64,000 nucleotides of DNA from Thermorudis peleae (GTDB lineage: Bacteria; Chloroflexota; Chloroflexia; Thermomicrobiales; Thermomicrobiaceae): positions 434,001 to 498,000 of the forward strand of contig NZ_JQMP01000003.1 of NCBI RefSeq assembly GCF_000744775.1, written 5' to 3'. The notes beneath the pieces were generated by a model, which was not told where the DNA came from, ran no database searches, and saw only the letters and a list, made by a program, of their open reading frames with translations. Of the stretch, positions 15,629 through 24,480 are shown piece after piece (positions within the stretch are counted from its first letter, which is position 1; each line of letters begins with the position of its first letter). A program made the translations under genes and the position numbers.

Positions 15629-16522
15629 ATGGTCCGCTTTGGCTTATTGACCAAGCGCGATAAGGTGCTCCTCGCACTCATCGTCGCCTTTCTCGTCCTG
15701 CTTGATCTCGCCTTCATCTGGGGACCAACAATCGCGTCGTTTATCCTCTCCCTCACGAACTGGAACGGAATTGGCGCAATCACCGCGCGTTCTTTCGTTG
15801 GGTTGAAGAACTACGTTACCCTGTTCACCTCCTATCTCTTCTTTAAACCGGCGCTGCTCCATAACCTCATCTATCTCGGCGTTCTCGCCTTCGTTGCTAC
15901 GCCGCTCGGCATCTTCTTTGCTGTCCTGCTCGATCGCGAGCTAGCCGGCACGCGCATTTACCAGACAATCTTCTATCTCCCCGTTGTGTTACCCCTGGTC
16001 GTCGTCGGCTTTATTTGGGAACTGCAGTACGCGCCAACCGATGGGTTTATCAATAATGCGCTCGGCCTTGTTAAGAGCAACCATATTATCGATTGGCTCG
16101 GCGACCCCCGTATTAACCTCTTCGCTGTGCTCATCGCAGCCAGCTGGCGCCACGTGGGATACATCATGGTCCTCTACCTCGCTGGCCTCAAAAGCGTTGA
16201 TCCCACGCTCCGTGAAGCCGCTCGGCTCGATGGCGCCAACGCCTGGCAGACGTTTTTCCGCGTCGTCTTCCCTGTCATGATGCCAATCAACGTGGTCATT
16301 GCTGTCATCACGACCATTGAATCGCTCCGGGCATTTGACATTGCCTACATTATCAACCGCGGGAAAAACGGCCTTGAGTTGCTCTCAACGCTGATTGTCA
16401 ACAACAGCATCAGTGAGGCCAACTTGATCGGTTTCGGCTCGGCAATCGCTGTCGTGTTGCTTGTTATCTCACTCGTGCCAATTGTGACCTTCCTCGTCAC
16501 CATGGATCGGAGGATCGAATAA
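15629..16522 (+). CDS. Sugar ABC transporter permease (MalF/UgpA type)
   Basis: 297-residue inner membrane permease with 6 hydrophobic helices. The permease coupling loop is visible in the EAARLDGANAWQTFFRVVFPVM region (EAAxxDGA...F..I.lP). ATG 15629 follows AGAAGG. It lies 11 nt after the binding protein and directly abuts the next permease, so the three form one operon. No ATPase is encoded beside it; a shared multifunctional sugar ATPase elsewhere in the genome is expected. Confidence 0.9.
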   Translation: MVRFGLLTKRDKVLLALIVAFLVLLDLAFIWGPTIASFILSLTNWNGIGAITARSFVGLKNYVTLFTSYLFFKPALLHNLIYLGVLAFVATPLGIFFAVLLDRELAGTRIYQTIFYLPVVLPLVVVGFIWELQYAPTDGFINNALGLVKSNHIIDWLGDPRINLFAVLIAASWRHVGYIMVLYLAGLKSVDPTLREAARLDGANAWQTFFRVVFPVMMPINVVIAVITTIESLRAFDIAYIINRGKNGLELLSTLIVNNSISEANLIGFGSAIAVVLLVISLVPIVTFLVTMDRRIE

Positions 16523-17437
16523 ATGACGGTTGTCACGACTCCCCGAGTTCGGGCCCGCACGACACCAGCGCTGCTCCAGCATGTCAATCTTGCGCGCCTG
16601 CTGCTCCAAACATTCTTGGTCGTCATGGCAGCGGTTTGGCTGTTTCCGTTGCTCTGGGCGCTCTATGAAGCCCTTCGTCCCATCAGTGACACCACCAAGC
16701 GCGGCTACTTCTCCTTGCCCGGTCAGCCGCTCACCCTCGCGAATTTCGTCACCGCGTGGGACCAGGCAAATTTGCCCCACTATTACCTCAATACGCTCCT
16801 CGTCGCGATCCCAGGCGTCGTTGTCACGTTGCTCTTGGCGTCTCTCTTGGCATTTACCATTACAAAATTCAGCTGGAAGCTGAATCTCGCTGTCCTCATG
16901 CTGTTCACTGCCGGTAATCTTTTGCCGCCGCAAGTCATCATCATTCCGCTGTACTGGGTCTATCTCAAGACGCCGATGCCACATTTCCTCAGTGACAATG
17001 GCCTCTTGTATGACCAGTACATCGGCATTATCTTCATCCACATTGTGTTCCAGCTTGGATTCGCGACCTTCGTCCTCAGTAACTATATGAAAACACTCCC
17101 CAAAGAACTGACGGAATCGGCCTTGGTCGATGGCGCGGGCCTGCTCCGTATCTGGGCGAACGTGATCATGCCGCTTTGTCGACCAGCCTTAGCCGCGATG
17201 GCCACGTTGCTCTTTACCTTTATCTACAACGATTTCTTCTGGGCCTTGCTCTTGATGAAGTCCGGCAGCAAGCGCCCGATCGTCTCTGCGTTAAACAACT
17301 TGCAGGGTGAGTACTTTACGAACTACAACCTCTTAGCAGCTGGGGCCCTCCTCGCTGCGATCCCGTCAATCCTCATCTTCTTGGCCTTCCAGAAGCACTT
17401 TGTCCGTGGCCTCACCCTCGGGGCGACGAAAGGCTAG
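16523..17437 (+). CDS. Sugar ABC transporter permease (MalG/UgpE type)
   Basis: 304-residue permease, partner of the preceding gene, with 6 hydrophobic helices and the EAA loop at ESALVDGAGLLRIWANVIMPL. The ATG directly follows the TAA of the upstream permease, with GGAGG 10 nt before, so translation is coupled. It forms the second half of the membrane channel. The operon ends at the hairpin that follows. Confidence 0.9.
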   Translation: MTVVTTPRVRARTTPALLQHVNLARLLLQTFLVVMAAVWLFPLLWALYEALRPISDTTKRGYFSLPGQPLTLANFVTAWDQANLPHYYLNTLLVAIPGVVVTLLLASLLAFTITKFSWKLNLAVLMLFTAGNLLPPQVIIIPLYWVYLKTPMPHFLSDNGLLYDQYIGIIFIHIVFQLGFATFVLSNYMKTLPKELTESALVDGAGLLRIWANVIMPLCRPALAAMATLLFTFIYNDFFWALLLMKSGSKRPIVSALNNLQGEYFTNYNLLAAGALLAAIPSILIFLAFQKHFVRGLTLGATKG

Positions 17438-17486
17438 ATCGCGATCGTGCCGTTCGTCGCCCGGTATCATCAGAACCAACACCGCT

Positions 17487-17518
17487 CCCGAGGCGTCAGC
17501 CTACTGAAACGCCTCGGG
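17487..17518. terminator. Bidirectional hairpin between permease and GH4 gene
   Basis: CCCGAGGCGT (17487-17496) and ACGCCTCGGG (17509-17518) form a 10-bp stem with a 12-nt loop. The right arm lies inside the last codons of the convergent GH4 gene. Confidence 0.6.
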
Positions 17519-18919
17519 TAGCCACGCACGGTGCGCGGCCAAGAGCTCGTCGACCAACGCCGTAATTTGGTCAGGATCCAGCTCTGCCGCAGTGTGCGGA
17601 TCAAGCATTGCCGCCTGGTAGACCAGCTCCCGCTTCCCGGTCAGCGCCGCTTCAACAGTCAACGCTTGCACATTGATGTTCGTCTGTATCAATGCCGCAA
17701 GCTGCGGCGGCAGCGCCCCAACATGCACTGGCTGCACCCCATTGCGATCAACCAGACACGGCACTTCCACACAGCAACCCGCTGGCAAGTTGTCAATCAG
17801 CCCCGTATTCATCACGTTGCCGTTGATCACCCGTGGTTGCCCTGTCTCGATCGAGTGAATAATGAGCGCCGCATATTCCTCCGAACGCGTAAGCTGCCCG
17901 CTCTGGGCCTCTTCCGCCCACTGCGCGCGAAGTCGGGCTGCTCGCTCATACTCGCCAGCTGCTTCCAGTTTGGCAAGTTGCCGGGCACGCCGCGCTTCCT
18001 CATAGCGGTCGAATGCCGCCGGATCCGGATCAAGCAAGGCAGCGCGCATCTCCATCCAATCAGCAATCTGCGCCTCACAACGCCGCGGGTACTCGTCAAG
18101 CGGAATATTGAAGCGTTCGATCAGATCAGGTCGATCTCGTTTGATGTACCACGGCACATACTCCGCAAAATGCTCGCTCGATTCCGTGACGAAGTAACCA
18201 AAGCGCCGAAACACATCGAAGCGCACGCGGTCGTGATCTGGCACCTTGCCCTCCACGAGCAGCCGGCGGAGTTCCGGATAGAGGTCTCGCCCCTGATGCT
18301 CGAAGCGCAGATAGAACGCCAGATGGTTGATCCCAGCACAGACATAACTGACTTCATCCGCCGGAATACCGAGCAAGCCCGCCAGGTAAGCAGCTGTGCC
18401 CTGCACGCTGTGACACAGCCCAACCGTCTGAATCCGGCTTCCCCGACTGACCGCCCACACCAGCATCGCCATCGGGTTCACATAATTGAGTAGCCATGCC
18501 TCCGGGCATACTGCTTCCATCTCATGTGCCACGTCCAGCATGACGGGAATCGTCCGCAACGCTCGCATAATGCCGCCAATGCCCAGCGTGTCGCCGATCG
18601 TTTGCCGCAGCCCGTATTTCTTCGGAATCTCGAAGTCGACCACCGTCGCCGGACGGTAGCCGCCAATCTGAAACATCGTCAGGACATAATCCGCACCGTC
18701 GAGCGCGCGGCGCCGGTCAGTCGTCGCTTCAATCCGCGCGTGTGCGCCCGCTTGCTCGGCAACGCGGTGTGCCACGCGCTCTGTGTCGCGCAACCGCTCT
18801 GGATCAATGTCCATGAGCGCAATCGTTGCCTCGCGTAACTCTGGAAAACTAAAAATATCCCGCAGTAACGTGCGGGCAAACACCGTGCTCCCTGCGCCGA
18901 GAAAGGCGATCTTCACCAT
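17501..18919 (-). CDS. GH4-family glycosidase (alpha-galactosidase/6-phospho-glycosidase type)
   Basis: 472-residue NAD- and Mn-dependent glycoside hydrolase of family 4. Visible: the Rossmann start KIAFLGAGS, LMDIDPER, NYVNPM (about 145-149), GLCHS with the metal Cys169, and GINHLAF with the metal His199. The length fits the MelA-like branch. GH4 enzymes oxidise C3 transiently to cleave alpha- or beta-glycosides. ATG 18919 follows GGAGGAATTGGGCG. It is convergent with the sugar ABC operon, whose imported sugar is a plausible substrate. Whether it acts on alpha-galactosides or galacturonides cannot be told by eye. Confidence 0.88.
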   Translation of the reverse strand: MVKIAFLGAGSTVFARTLLRDIFSFPELREATIALMDIDPERLRDTERVAHRVAEQAGAHARIEATTDRRRALDGADYVLTMFQIGGYRPATVVDFEIPKKYGLRQTIGDTLGIGGIMRALRTIPVMLDVAHEMEAVCPEAWLLNYVNPMAMLVWAVSRGSRIQTVGLCHSVQGTAAYLAGLLGIPADEVSYVCAGINHLAFYLRFEHQGRDLYPELRRLLVEGKVPDHDRVRFDVFRRFGYFVTESSEHFAEYVPWYIKRDRPDLIERFNIPLDEYPRRCEAQIADWMEMRAALLDPDPAAFDRYEEARRARQLAKLEAAGEYERAARLRAQWAEEAQSGQLTRSEEYAALIIHSIETGQPRVINGNVMNTGLIDNLPAGCCVEVPCLVDRNGVQPVHVGALPPQLAALIQTNINVQALTVEAALTGKRELVYQAAMLDPHTAAELDPDQITALVDELLAAHRAWLPEAFQ

Positions 18920-18961
18920 CGCCCAATTCCTCCGCTCATCCGGTCATCGCTCTTCAGCGGC

Positions 18962-19004
18962 ATTATACCCAGGCGTTGACAACGCGCAGCAGAACTGGTT
19001 CACT
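18962..19004. promoter_or_regulatory. Divergent promoter region with palindromic operator candidate
   Basis: On the plus strand, TTGACA (18976-18981), 17 nt, TTCACT (18999-19004). On the minus strand a perfect TATAAT (18967-18962). The palindrome GCGTTG-A-CAACGC (18973-18985) overlaps both and could bind a regulator of the GH4 and FAD-oxidoreductase genes. Confidence 0.5.
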
Positions 19005-19056
19005 GCCACACAATAGCTGGTGCGCAGAATGGTTCGAGAGCACGAGAGGACAACCG

Positions 19057-20238
19057 ATGGCTGAGCGAGCGGACGTGGTCATCGTTGGGGCAGGGGTCAA
19101 CGGAGCCAGCCTGGCCTTCCATCTCACTGCCCTTGGGGTGCGTAATGTGCTCGTAATTGAGCAGCGCTACATCGCAGCCGGCGCAACAGGCAAATCCGGC
19201 GCGCTGGTGCGCATGCACTACACGAATCCCCACGAAACCGCGCTCGCGCTCGCCAGCCTCCGCCAGTTCCAGGCTTGGCCCGACCTCGTTGGCACGCCGT
19301 CCCCGCTGGTGCGCACCGGCTTTGTCCAGCTCGTTCCGCGCTCCTACGCCGACGACCTTCGCTCCACCGTAGCCATGTTGCGAGATGTTGGTGTCGACAC
19401 CGTGCTGCTCACCGCCGACGAACTCCGTGAACTCGAGCCCGCCATCGCCCTCGACGACGACCCCGCGATCGCCTACGAGCCCGAAAGTGGCTACGCTGAT
19501 CCCTATGCCACTGCGTGGGGCTTCCTCACCCGCGCGCAGGAGCGCGGTGCGCGCCTGTGGGAAGGGGTCACCGTCCTTGGTGTCCGTCACCACGGCGATC
19601 GCGTTCTCGGCGTCGAGACAACCCGCGGCCCTGTCGATGCTCCGATCGTCGTGCTCGCGCCTGGTGCGTGGGCAAATCGCCTGCTCCAGCCGCTTGGCAT
19701 CGATCTCGGCCTCGAGCCGCATCGCGTCCAGGTCGTCCTCTTCCGCTGGCCTGGCACGTTCCACCAGCGCCTGACCTACATCGATGCCGGACTCAACCTC
19801 TGGTTCCGTCCCGAAGGCACGAACCTCACCCTGAGCGGTGTCGAAGTCGCCGTGCGGAATGCCGACCCCGACACCTATCAGGAAACGGGTGATGCCGAAT
19901 TTGTCAACCCAACCCGGCAAACCCTTGCTCGGCGGTTCCCTGCACTCGCAGCAGCGCCGCTCCGTGGCTCTTGGGCCGGCATCATCATGATGAGCCCCGA
20001 TGGCCATCCCATCATCGATCAACTGCCTGGCTACCAGGGGCTCTTTGCTATCCTTGGCGATAGCGGTACGTCCTTCAAGACTGCGCCTGCCATCGGCCGC
20101 TGCCTCGCCGAATGGATCGTCGAAGGGCAACCACGCACCGTCGACCTCACGCCATTCTCCGCTCGCCGTCTCCTCGAAGGCCGCCCCTGGCGTGATCCCA
20201 CAAACTACGGCCGCGTTCGCCCAACAATTAGCCGCTAG
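19057..20238 (+). CDS. FAD-dependent oxidoreductase, sarcosine oxidase/DAO type
   Basis: 393-residue D-amino-acid-oxidase-superfamily flavoprotein. The N-terminus has the dinucleotide motif VVIVGAGVNGASLAFHL followed by VIEQ, and later GKSGALVRMHYTNPHE. The C-terminal FAD-closing motif is present near IMMSPDGHPIIDQLPGYQGLFAILGDSGTSFK (family pattern P-D-G-x-P-x-I-G...G.GHG). The start at ATG 19057 is preferred over the longer frame because of GAGAGGAC upstream. Family members oxidise secondary or N-methyl amines and amino acids; the substrate here is unknown. Confidence 0.85.
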   Translation: MAERADVVIVGAGVNGASLAFHLTALGVRNVLVIEQRYIAAGATGKSGALVRMHYTNPHETALALASLRQFQAWPDLVGTPSPLVRTGFVQLVPRSYADDLRSTVAMLRDVGVDTVLLTADELRELEPAIALDDDPAIAYEPESGYADPYATAWGFLTRAQERGARLWEGVTVLGVRHHGDRVLGVETTRGPVDAPIVVLAPGAWANRLLQPLGIDLGLEPHRVQVVLFRWPGTFHQRLTYIDAGLNLWFRPEGTNLTLSGVEVAVRNADPDTYQETGDAEFVNPTRQTLARRFPALAAAPLRGSWAGIIMMSPDGHPIIDQLPGYQGLFAILGDSGTSFKTAPAIGRCLAEWIVEGQPRTVDLTPFSARRLLEGRPWRDPTNYGRVRPTISR

Positions 20239-20271
20239 CAGGCAGTGCCCAACGACCGCATCCCCTCTCGC

Positions 20272-21171
20272 TTATGGAAAGGCTCCCTCAGGCGTCATAT
20301 CTTCGTATTCCTCACCGGGTGCTTGCCAGATCGCGCGTACAGCCCAGTCGAAGTGATCGGGGAGGAAGTCAAGCTGGCTCCAGGGAATCCAAACCGTAAA
20401 GGCAAGCCCGTCCCACGACCCATTCACCCCACTCAGGCCACGCCGTTCCCCATTTGCAACGCCCCAGATCTTCCAACCCGCCTCGGTGCCAATAAGGTCA
20501 ATCGATGCTGCTTGCCCATTGATCAGGACGTGGTACTCAAGTCGCTCATCCGGTCCCAAGTTTTCAGGAATTGGCCCGGCGGCTTCAAAGACAATCCGTA
20601 AAGTTTGTCCATCGCTTTCAAGCGTCACGGCCGTCAGGTCGACTGGCAAGTCAATCGGCGGCGTGTGCTGACAGGTGTAGTCGCAGGCATCGCCAAGCTC
20701 ATCACTCACCCGGCTATACGTGCTCGGCCGCTCCGGAGGCCGCGGCTTTGGTGTTGGTGTTGGCGGCGGTGGTGGCGGTGGGGTTGGCGTCGGCGGTGGC
20801 GGTGGCTTGGGAGTCGGTGTTGGTGTCGCCGTTGGCGGCGGAGGCGGTGGCGTTGGCCTCGCTGTCGGTGGTGGTGGGGGAGTCGGCTGCGACGTCGGTG
20901 ACGCCGGAGCCGTCGGCATAGCGGTCGCCGCTGGACTCGAGCGTCCGGTCGCCGTTGGCGTTGCCAGCTGAAGTGTGCCGAAGAATTGGGGCGTTGCTGT
21001 GGCTGTTGGTTGGGCAGCGGCTGTCGCCAGCGCCTGGGCTGTCGCAACAACAGCCGGTGGTAAGGTCGGGCTTGGCACAGGCGGCGGCGTGCTTGGCCCT
21101 GAGACAGCGCAGCCGCTTGCCAGCCAGCTCGCAATCCACAGCCAGCACCATGTCGTGCGTGTGATGCGCAT
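20272..21171 (-). CDS. Lipoprotein with long Pro/Thr linker and extracytoplasmic domain
   Basis: 299 residues. A short signal with lipobox (WLASGC, Cys about 21) anchors it outside the membrane. Residues about 25-150 are a low-complexity Pro/Thr/Ala linker, and the C-terminal ~145 residues form a globular domain with a Cys pair (DACDYTCQH), probable beta-sandwich content and WKIWGVANGE. ATG 21171 follows GGAGAAGGGA. No family recognised; the layout fits a surface-displayed binding domain on a stalk. The linker DNA is strongly repetitive. Confidence 0.75.
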   Translation of the reverse strand: MRITRTTWCWLWIASWLASGCAVSGPSTPPPVPSPTLPPAVVATAQALATAAAQPTATATPQFFGTLQLATPTATGRSSPAATAMPTAPASPTSQPTPPPPPTARPTPPPPPPTATPTPTPKPPPPPTPTPPPPPPPTPTPKPRPPERPSTYSRVSDELGDACDYTCQHTPPIDLPVDLTAVTLESDGQTLRIVFEAAGPIPENLGPDERLEYHVLINGQAASIDLIGTEAGWKIWGVANGERRGLSGVNGSWDGLAFTVWIPWSQLDFLPDHFDWAVRAIWQAPGEEYEDMTPEGAFP

Positions 21172-21245
21172 ACGTCGATTCCCTTCTCCAGCAGAAGTGC
21201 GGTACTTCCCCCTGCCACTCTATTCCGCACGTGCGACCAAGGGAA

Positions 21246-21295
21246 TACGACAAAGCGCGTAGTTGCCGGGTGTACGTACTACGACAAAGCGCGTA
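21246..21295. repeat. Pair of 16-nt units related to the 5.6-kb array
   Basis: TACGACAAAGCGCGTA occurs at 21246-21261 and 21280-21295, 34 nt apart, with TGTACGTAC between them. The unit differs from that at 5595 only in its centre (AAAGCGCG for AAAAGGCG), and the spacing and the GTACGTAC spacer are the same. Confidence 0.8.
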
Positions 21296-21456
21296 TTTTA
21301 TGTTGGCATCCTTTATATTTCGTTCTTGTCTCTCCCCAGAATGCCGATGGAACGCGCGAGGAACCCTCGGAGAAGGCGTGGCTGCTAGTTTCCAGAGAGC
21401 AGTTGAGGCCAGCACGAAAGGGGGTACCGTGAAATGGCGCTGAAATGACCGCCTCG

Positions 21457-21472
21457 AGCCTCTTCTGAGGCT
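21457..21472. other. Small hairpin upstream of FAD oxidase
   Basis: AGCCTC-TTCT-GAGGCT, a 6-bp stem in the leader of the FAD oxidase gene. The rest of the 21172-21538 gap holds the repeat pair and nothing else I can assign. Confidence 0.3.
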
Positions 21473-21538
21473 ACTCCAGACGACACTGATGTATAGCGAA
21501 CGGGGCAAGGATCTTGTCTACGCAAAGGAGCACACACA

Positions 21539-22930
21539 ATGCAGTCACTCGACCAGACACAGCTTGCAACCCTGCGCGAGCGACTCCGCGGCCCAAGCGT
21601 TCTGCCCAATGAGTCAGGCTATGATCTCGCCCGGAGTGTCCACAACGCGATGATTGACAAGCGTCCAGCGCTCATTATTCAGGCGGCCAATGTTGCCGAT
21701 GTCCGCGCGACTGTCCAGTTTGCCCGTGAACAGGAACTCCCCCTCGCGATCCGCGGGGGCGGCCATAACGTTGCCGGGCTTGGCACCTGTGATGATGGTA
21801 TCGTCCTTGACCTTGGCCATATGCGCGGGGTGCGAGTTGATCCACAAGCCCGGCGTGCCTGGGTTGAAGGAGGTGCAACCTGGGGCGATGTCGATCACGC
21901 CACCCATGCCTTTGGCTTGGCGACAACAGGCGGCATTATCTCGACGACTGGCGTTGGCGGGTTAACGCTTGGCGGCGGAATTGGCCATCTCTCCCGGCGT
22001 TTCGGCTTGTCGATTGACAACCTCGTCGCGGCCGATGTCGTTACTGCCGATGGGCAGTTCATCCACGCGAGTGAACATGAGCACCCGGAACTCTTCTGGG
22101 CCCTGCGCGGTGGTGGAGGAAACTTCGGCGTCGTTACCGCCTTCACCTTCCAGCTCCATCCAGTCGACACGGTCTTCGGCGGCTTCATCGCCTATCCGAT
22201 TGAGCGAGCAGCTGAAGTCTTGGCCAGCTATCGCGCGTTTATTGCCGATGCGCCGCGCGAGGTCAATGCCTTCTTCGGCTTCCACCTCGCACCACCAGCC
22301 GATTTTATCCCCGAGTCCGCACGACTGAAGCCAGTGGTGCTGATCGTTGTCTGCGCGATTGGTCCACTGGACGCTGCTGAGCAGGCCGTCCGCCCACTGC
22401 GGGAATTCGGTCCCCCCTTGCTCGATATGCTTCATCCCCTACCCTATCCGGTGCTAAATAGCCTGTTTGACGCATTCCTGCCCCATGGGCTCTTCCAGTA
22501 CATGAAAGCCGGCTTTGATGCTGCATTGACCGACGCAGCCATCGCCGTGCATGAAACCTATGGGCCGGAGGTGCCGTCGGTCCCATCCATAGTGCACCTC
22601 TATCCGATCGGCGGGGCAGTTGCCGAAAAGCAGCCAGCCGACACCGCCTTTAGCTACCGTGATGCTGCGTTTATCCATACCATCCTTGCTGCCGAAACTG
22701 ATCCAGTTGCTCTGCCTGCTGCAATGCAATGGGTGCGCGACTACTGGTCAGCCCTGCAGCCCCATGCGATGAAGGCCACCTACGTCAATTTCCTGATGCA
22801 GGATGAGGGAGACGATCAGGTTCGCCAGACTTATCGCGACAACTTTACGCGACTGCGCCAGATCAAGGCACAGTACGATCCGACCAATCTCTTCCGCGTC
22901 AATCACAACATTCCACCGGCAGCCTCGTGA
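21539..22930 (+). CDS. FAD-binding oxidoreductase, berberine bridge enzyme-like
   Basis: 463-residue FAD-linked oxidase (PCMH-type FAD domain plus BBE C-terminal segment). The N-terminal region has AIRGGGHNVAGLG, with the His that normally links covalently to FAD, then VRVDPQARRAWVEGGATWGDVD and TTGVGGLTLGGGIGHLSRRFGL. The Cys needed for bicovalent attachment is not present in that segment (GGIISTTG), so single attachment is expected. The C-terminal BBE motif YVNF...YDPTNLFRVNHNI is clear. ATG 21539 follows AAAGGAG. Substrate (sugar, alkaloid or phenolic) unknown. Confidence 0.88.
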   Translation: MQSLDQTQLATLRERLRGPSVLPNESGYDLARSVHNAMIDKRPALIIQAANVADVRATVQFAREQELPLAIRGGGHNVAGLGTCDDGIVLDLGHMRGVRVDPQARRAWVEGGATWGDVDHATHAFGLATTGGIISTTGVGGLTLGGGIGHLSRRFGLSIDNLVAADVVTADGQFIHASEHEHPELFWALRGGGGNFGVVTAFTFQLHPVDTVFGGFIAYPIERAAEVLASYRAFIADAPREVNAFFGFHLAPPADFIPESARLKPVVLIVVCAIGPLDAAEQAVRPLREFGPPLLDMLHPLPYPVLNSLFDAFLPHGLFQYMKAGFDAALTDAAIAVHETYGPEVPSVPSIVHLYPIGGAVAEKQPADTAFSYRDAAFIHTILAAETDPVALPAAMQWVRDYWSALQPHAMKATYVNFLMQDEGDDQVRQTYRDNFTRLRQIKAQYDPTNLFRVNHNIPPAAS

Positions 22931-22950
22931 CTGGTCGCAAGGAGGATACC

Positions 22951-23247
22951 ATGTTTGGGACTGTTGCCCAATTGCATCCAAAACCCGGACAAGAACAAAC
23001 CCTGCTCCAGCTGAGTCAGACTTGGCGGCGTGAGCGTGGGGCAAAGCTCCCGGGCTTCGTCGCTGAGTACCTGTTTCGCTCCGTTTCCCATCCTGGAGAA
23101 TACACCCTCGTCGTGCTCTTCACTGACCGTGCCAGCTATCAGGCGAACGCGGCCGATCCGGAGCAAGACCGCTGGTATCAGCAGATCCGTGCCTGCTTAG
23201 TTGCCGATCCGGAATGGAACGACGGGGAAGTCGTCCCACTGGCCTAA
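22951..23247 (+). CDS. Antibiotic biosynthesis monooxygenase (ABM) domain protein
   Basis: A 98-residue single ABM-domain protein (ferredoxin-like alpha+beta barrel): FGTVAQLHPKPGQEQTLLQL, then GFVAEYLFRSVSHPGEYTLVVLFTDRASYQAN. ATG 22951 follows AAGGAGG by 6 nt; the upstream in-frame extension is not needed. It lies 20 nt after the FAD oxidase and is likely co-transcribed. Family members are small monooxygenases or quinone-handling enzymes, and often only dimeric binding proteins. Confidence 0.8.
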   Translation: MFGTVAQLHPKPGQEQTLLQLSQTWRRERGAKLPGFVAEYLFRSVSHPGEYTLVVLFTDRASYQANAADPEQDRWYQQIRACLVADPEWNDGEVVPLA

Positions 23248-23285
23248 CCCCTCGCTGCTGCAGGAAAGCTCCCCTACCCGCCCTC

Positions 23286-23317
23286 ACTCCATCCTAGTCA
23301 AACGACGAGGATGGAGT
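23286..23317 (+). terminator. Hairpin terminator after ABM gene
   Basis: ACTCCATCCT (23286-23295) pairs with AGGATGGAGT (23308-23317), a 10-bp stem with a 12-nt loop, 39 nt after the stop. No T-tract. Confidence 0.6.
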
Positions 23318-23420
23318 GTCGTTCTCGCACACCAGAAAAGGGAAGAATGACCTATTCCACTTGTTGCCCCATAATGCTACACTCATCGTACTAACAGCAT
23401 GACGGTGAGAGGAATGCACG

Positions 23421-24314
23421 ATGGACGAGTCGGTTGCTCGCCTGCCTGATGCAACCACACTCGGCTGGGTGCGTCTCCGGGTGCCGAACCGTGAGCGTGC
23501 TTTAGCCTTCTACCGTGACATGCTCGGTTATCTCGTTACGGAGGAGACCTCGGGTGTCCTCGCGCTGCGCCCCGAAGGCGGCGGCCGCCCCCATTTCCTC
23601 CTCCACGAACAGCTCGGCATCCGCCCGCGTGTGCAGTCGGCCGCCGGCCTCTACCACACCGCCATCTTGTTACCCGATCGTCGCTCCCTTGCCCGCCTCA
23701 TCCGTCACCTGCTCGACCGACAATGGCCGCTTACCGGTGGAGCTGATCACGGCGTGAGTGAAGCCTTCTATCTCGATGACCCCGATCATAACGGCCTCGA
23801 ACTGTATGCTGATCGCCCCCGGGATCTCTGGCCTCGGGCCGCTGACGGCAGTATTGCCATGTATACTGACCCGATCGACCTTCCGAGCTTGTTCGCTGAA
23901 CTCGGTGACCACCCAGCTCCCTGGACGACAATGCCGGCAGACGCGCGCGTCGGCCATGTTCACCTCCAGGTCACCGATCTCCGCAAGGCCGAGCACTTCT
24001 ATTGCGACATCCTCGGCTTCACCGTCATGCAGCGCAGTTATCCCGGCGCCCTTTTCGTCTCCGTCGGCGGCTATCACCATCATCTCGGCCTCAATATCTG
24101 GCACAGCCGTCATGGCGATCCACTCCCGGCGGATACTGCTGGCTTGATCAGCTTTGCGCTCGTCCTGCCGGATCGCACCTCCTGGGATGCTGCGCTCGCG
24201 CGACTCCAGCAGGCCAAGCGACCAATTGAAGACAACTTGCGCAGCGAATTAGGCTACGGCGCGCGTACCCGCGACTTTGACAACATCGCCGTCGAACTCT
24301 GGTATCCTGCCTAG
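23421..24314 (+). CDS. Two-domain VOC-family protein (CatE-like extradiol dioxygenase)
   Basis: 297 residues with two vicinal-oxygen-chelate units (about 14-135 and 170-297). Candidate metal ligands: His in AAGLYHTAI or VGHVHLQV, and Glu in NGLELYAD and NIAVELWY. The layout resembles Bacillus CatE-type catechol-2,3-dioxygenases. ATG 23421 follows GAGAGGAATGCACG. It stands alone between hairpins, not in the aromatic cluster at 53-64 kb. The substrate is uncertain; glyoxalase-like use is possible. Confidence 0.78.
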   Translation: MDESVARLPDATTLGWVRLRVPNRERALAFYRDMLGYLVTEETSGVLALRPEGGGRPHFLLHEQLGIRPRVQSAAGLYHTAILLPDRRSLARLIRHLLDRQWPLTGGADHGVSEAFYLDDPDHNGLELYADRPRDLWPRAADGSIAMYTDPIDLPSLFAELGDHPAPWTTMPADARVGHVHLQVTDLRKAEHFYCDILGFTVMQRSYPGALFVSVGGYHHHLGLNIWHSRHGDPLPADTAGLISFALVLPDRTSWDAALARLQQAKRPIEDNLRSELGYGARTRDFDNIAVELWYPA

Positions 24315-24329
24315 TCGTCGCAAAATCGA

Positions 24330-24350
24330 TTGGCGGTTTTTGCCGCCCAA
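24330..24350. terminator. Possible terminator hairpin between convergent genes
   Basis: TTGGCGG-TTTTTG-CCGCC(C)AA, a short stem with one bulge between the VOC gene end and the end of the minus-strand esterase. It could serve both. Confidence 0.4.
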
Positions 24351-24480
24351 AGTGCATTGATAAGAATAGAAGGGGAAGACAAGAGGCAGTCTCCCCCGTG
24401 CCCGCATGCCGCCAGCTGTCCCGATCCTGCTCGGTTGATGCCTTCCCGAGTGTACCCCGCCTGCGTTCGTTCACGCGCCA

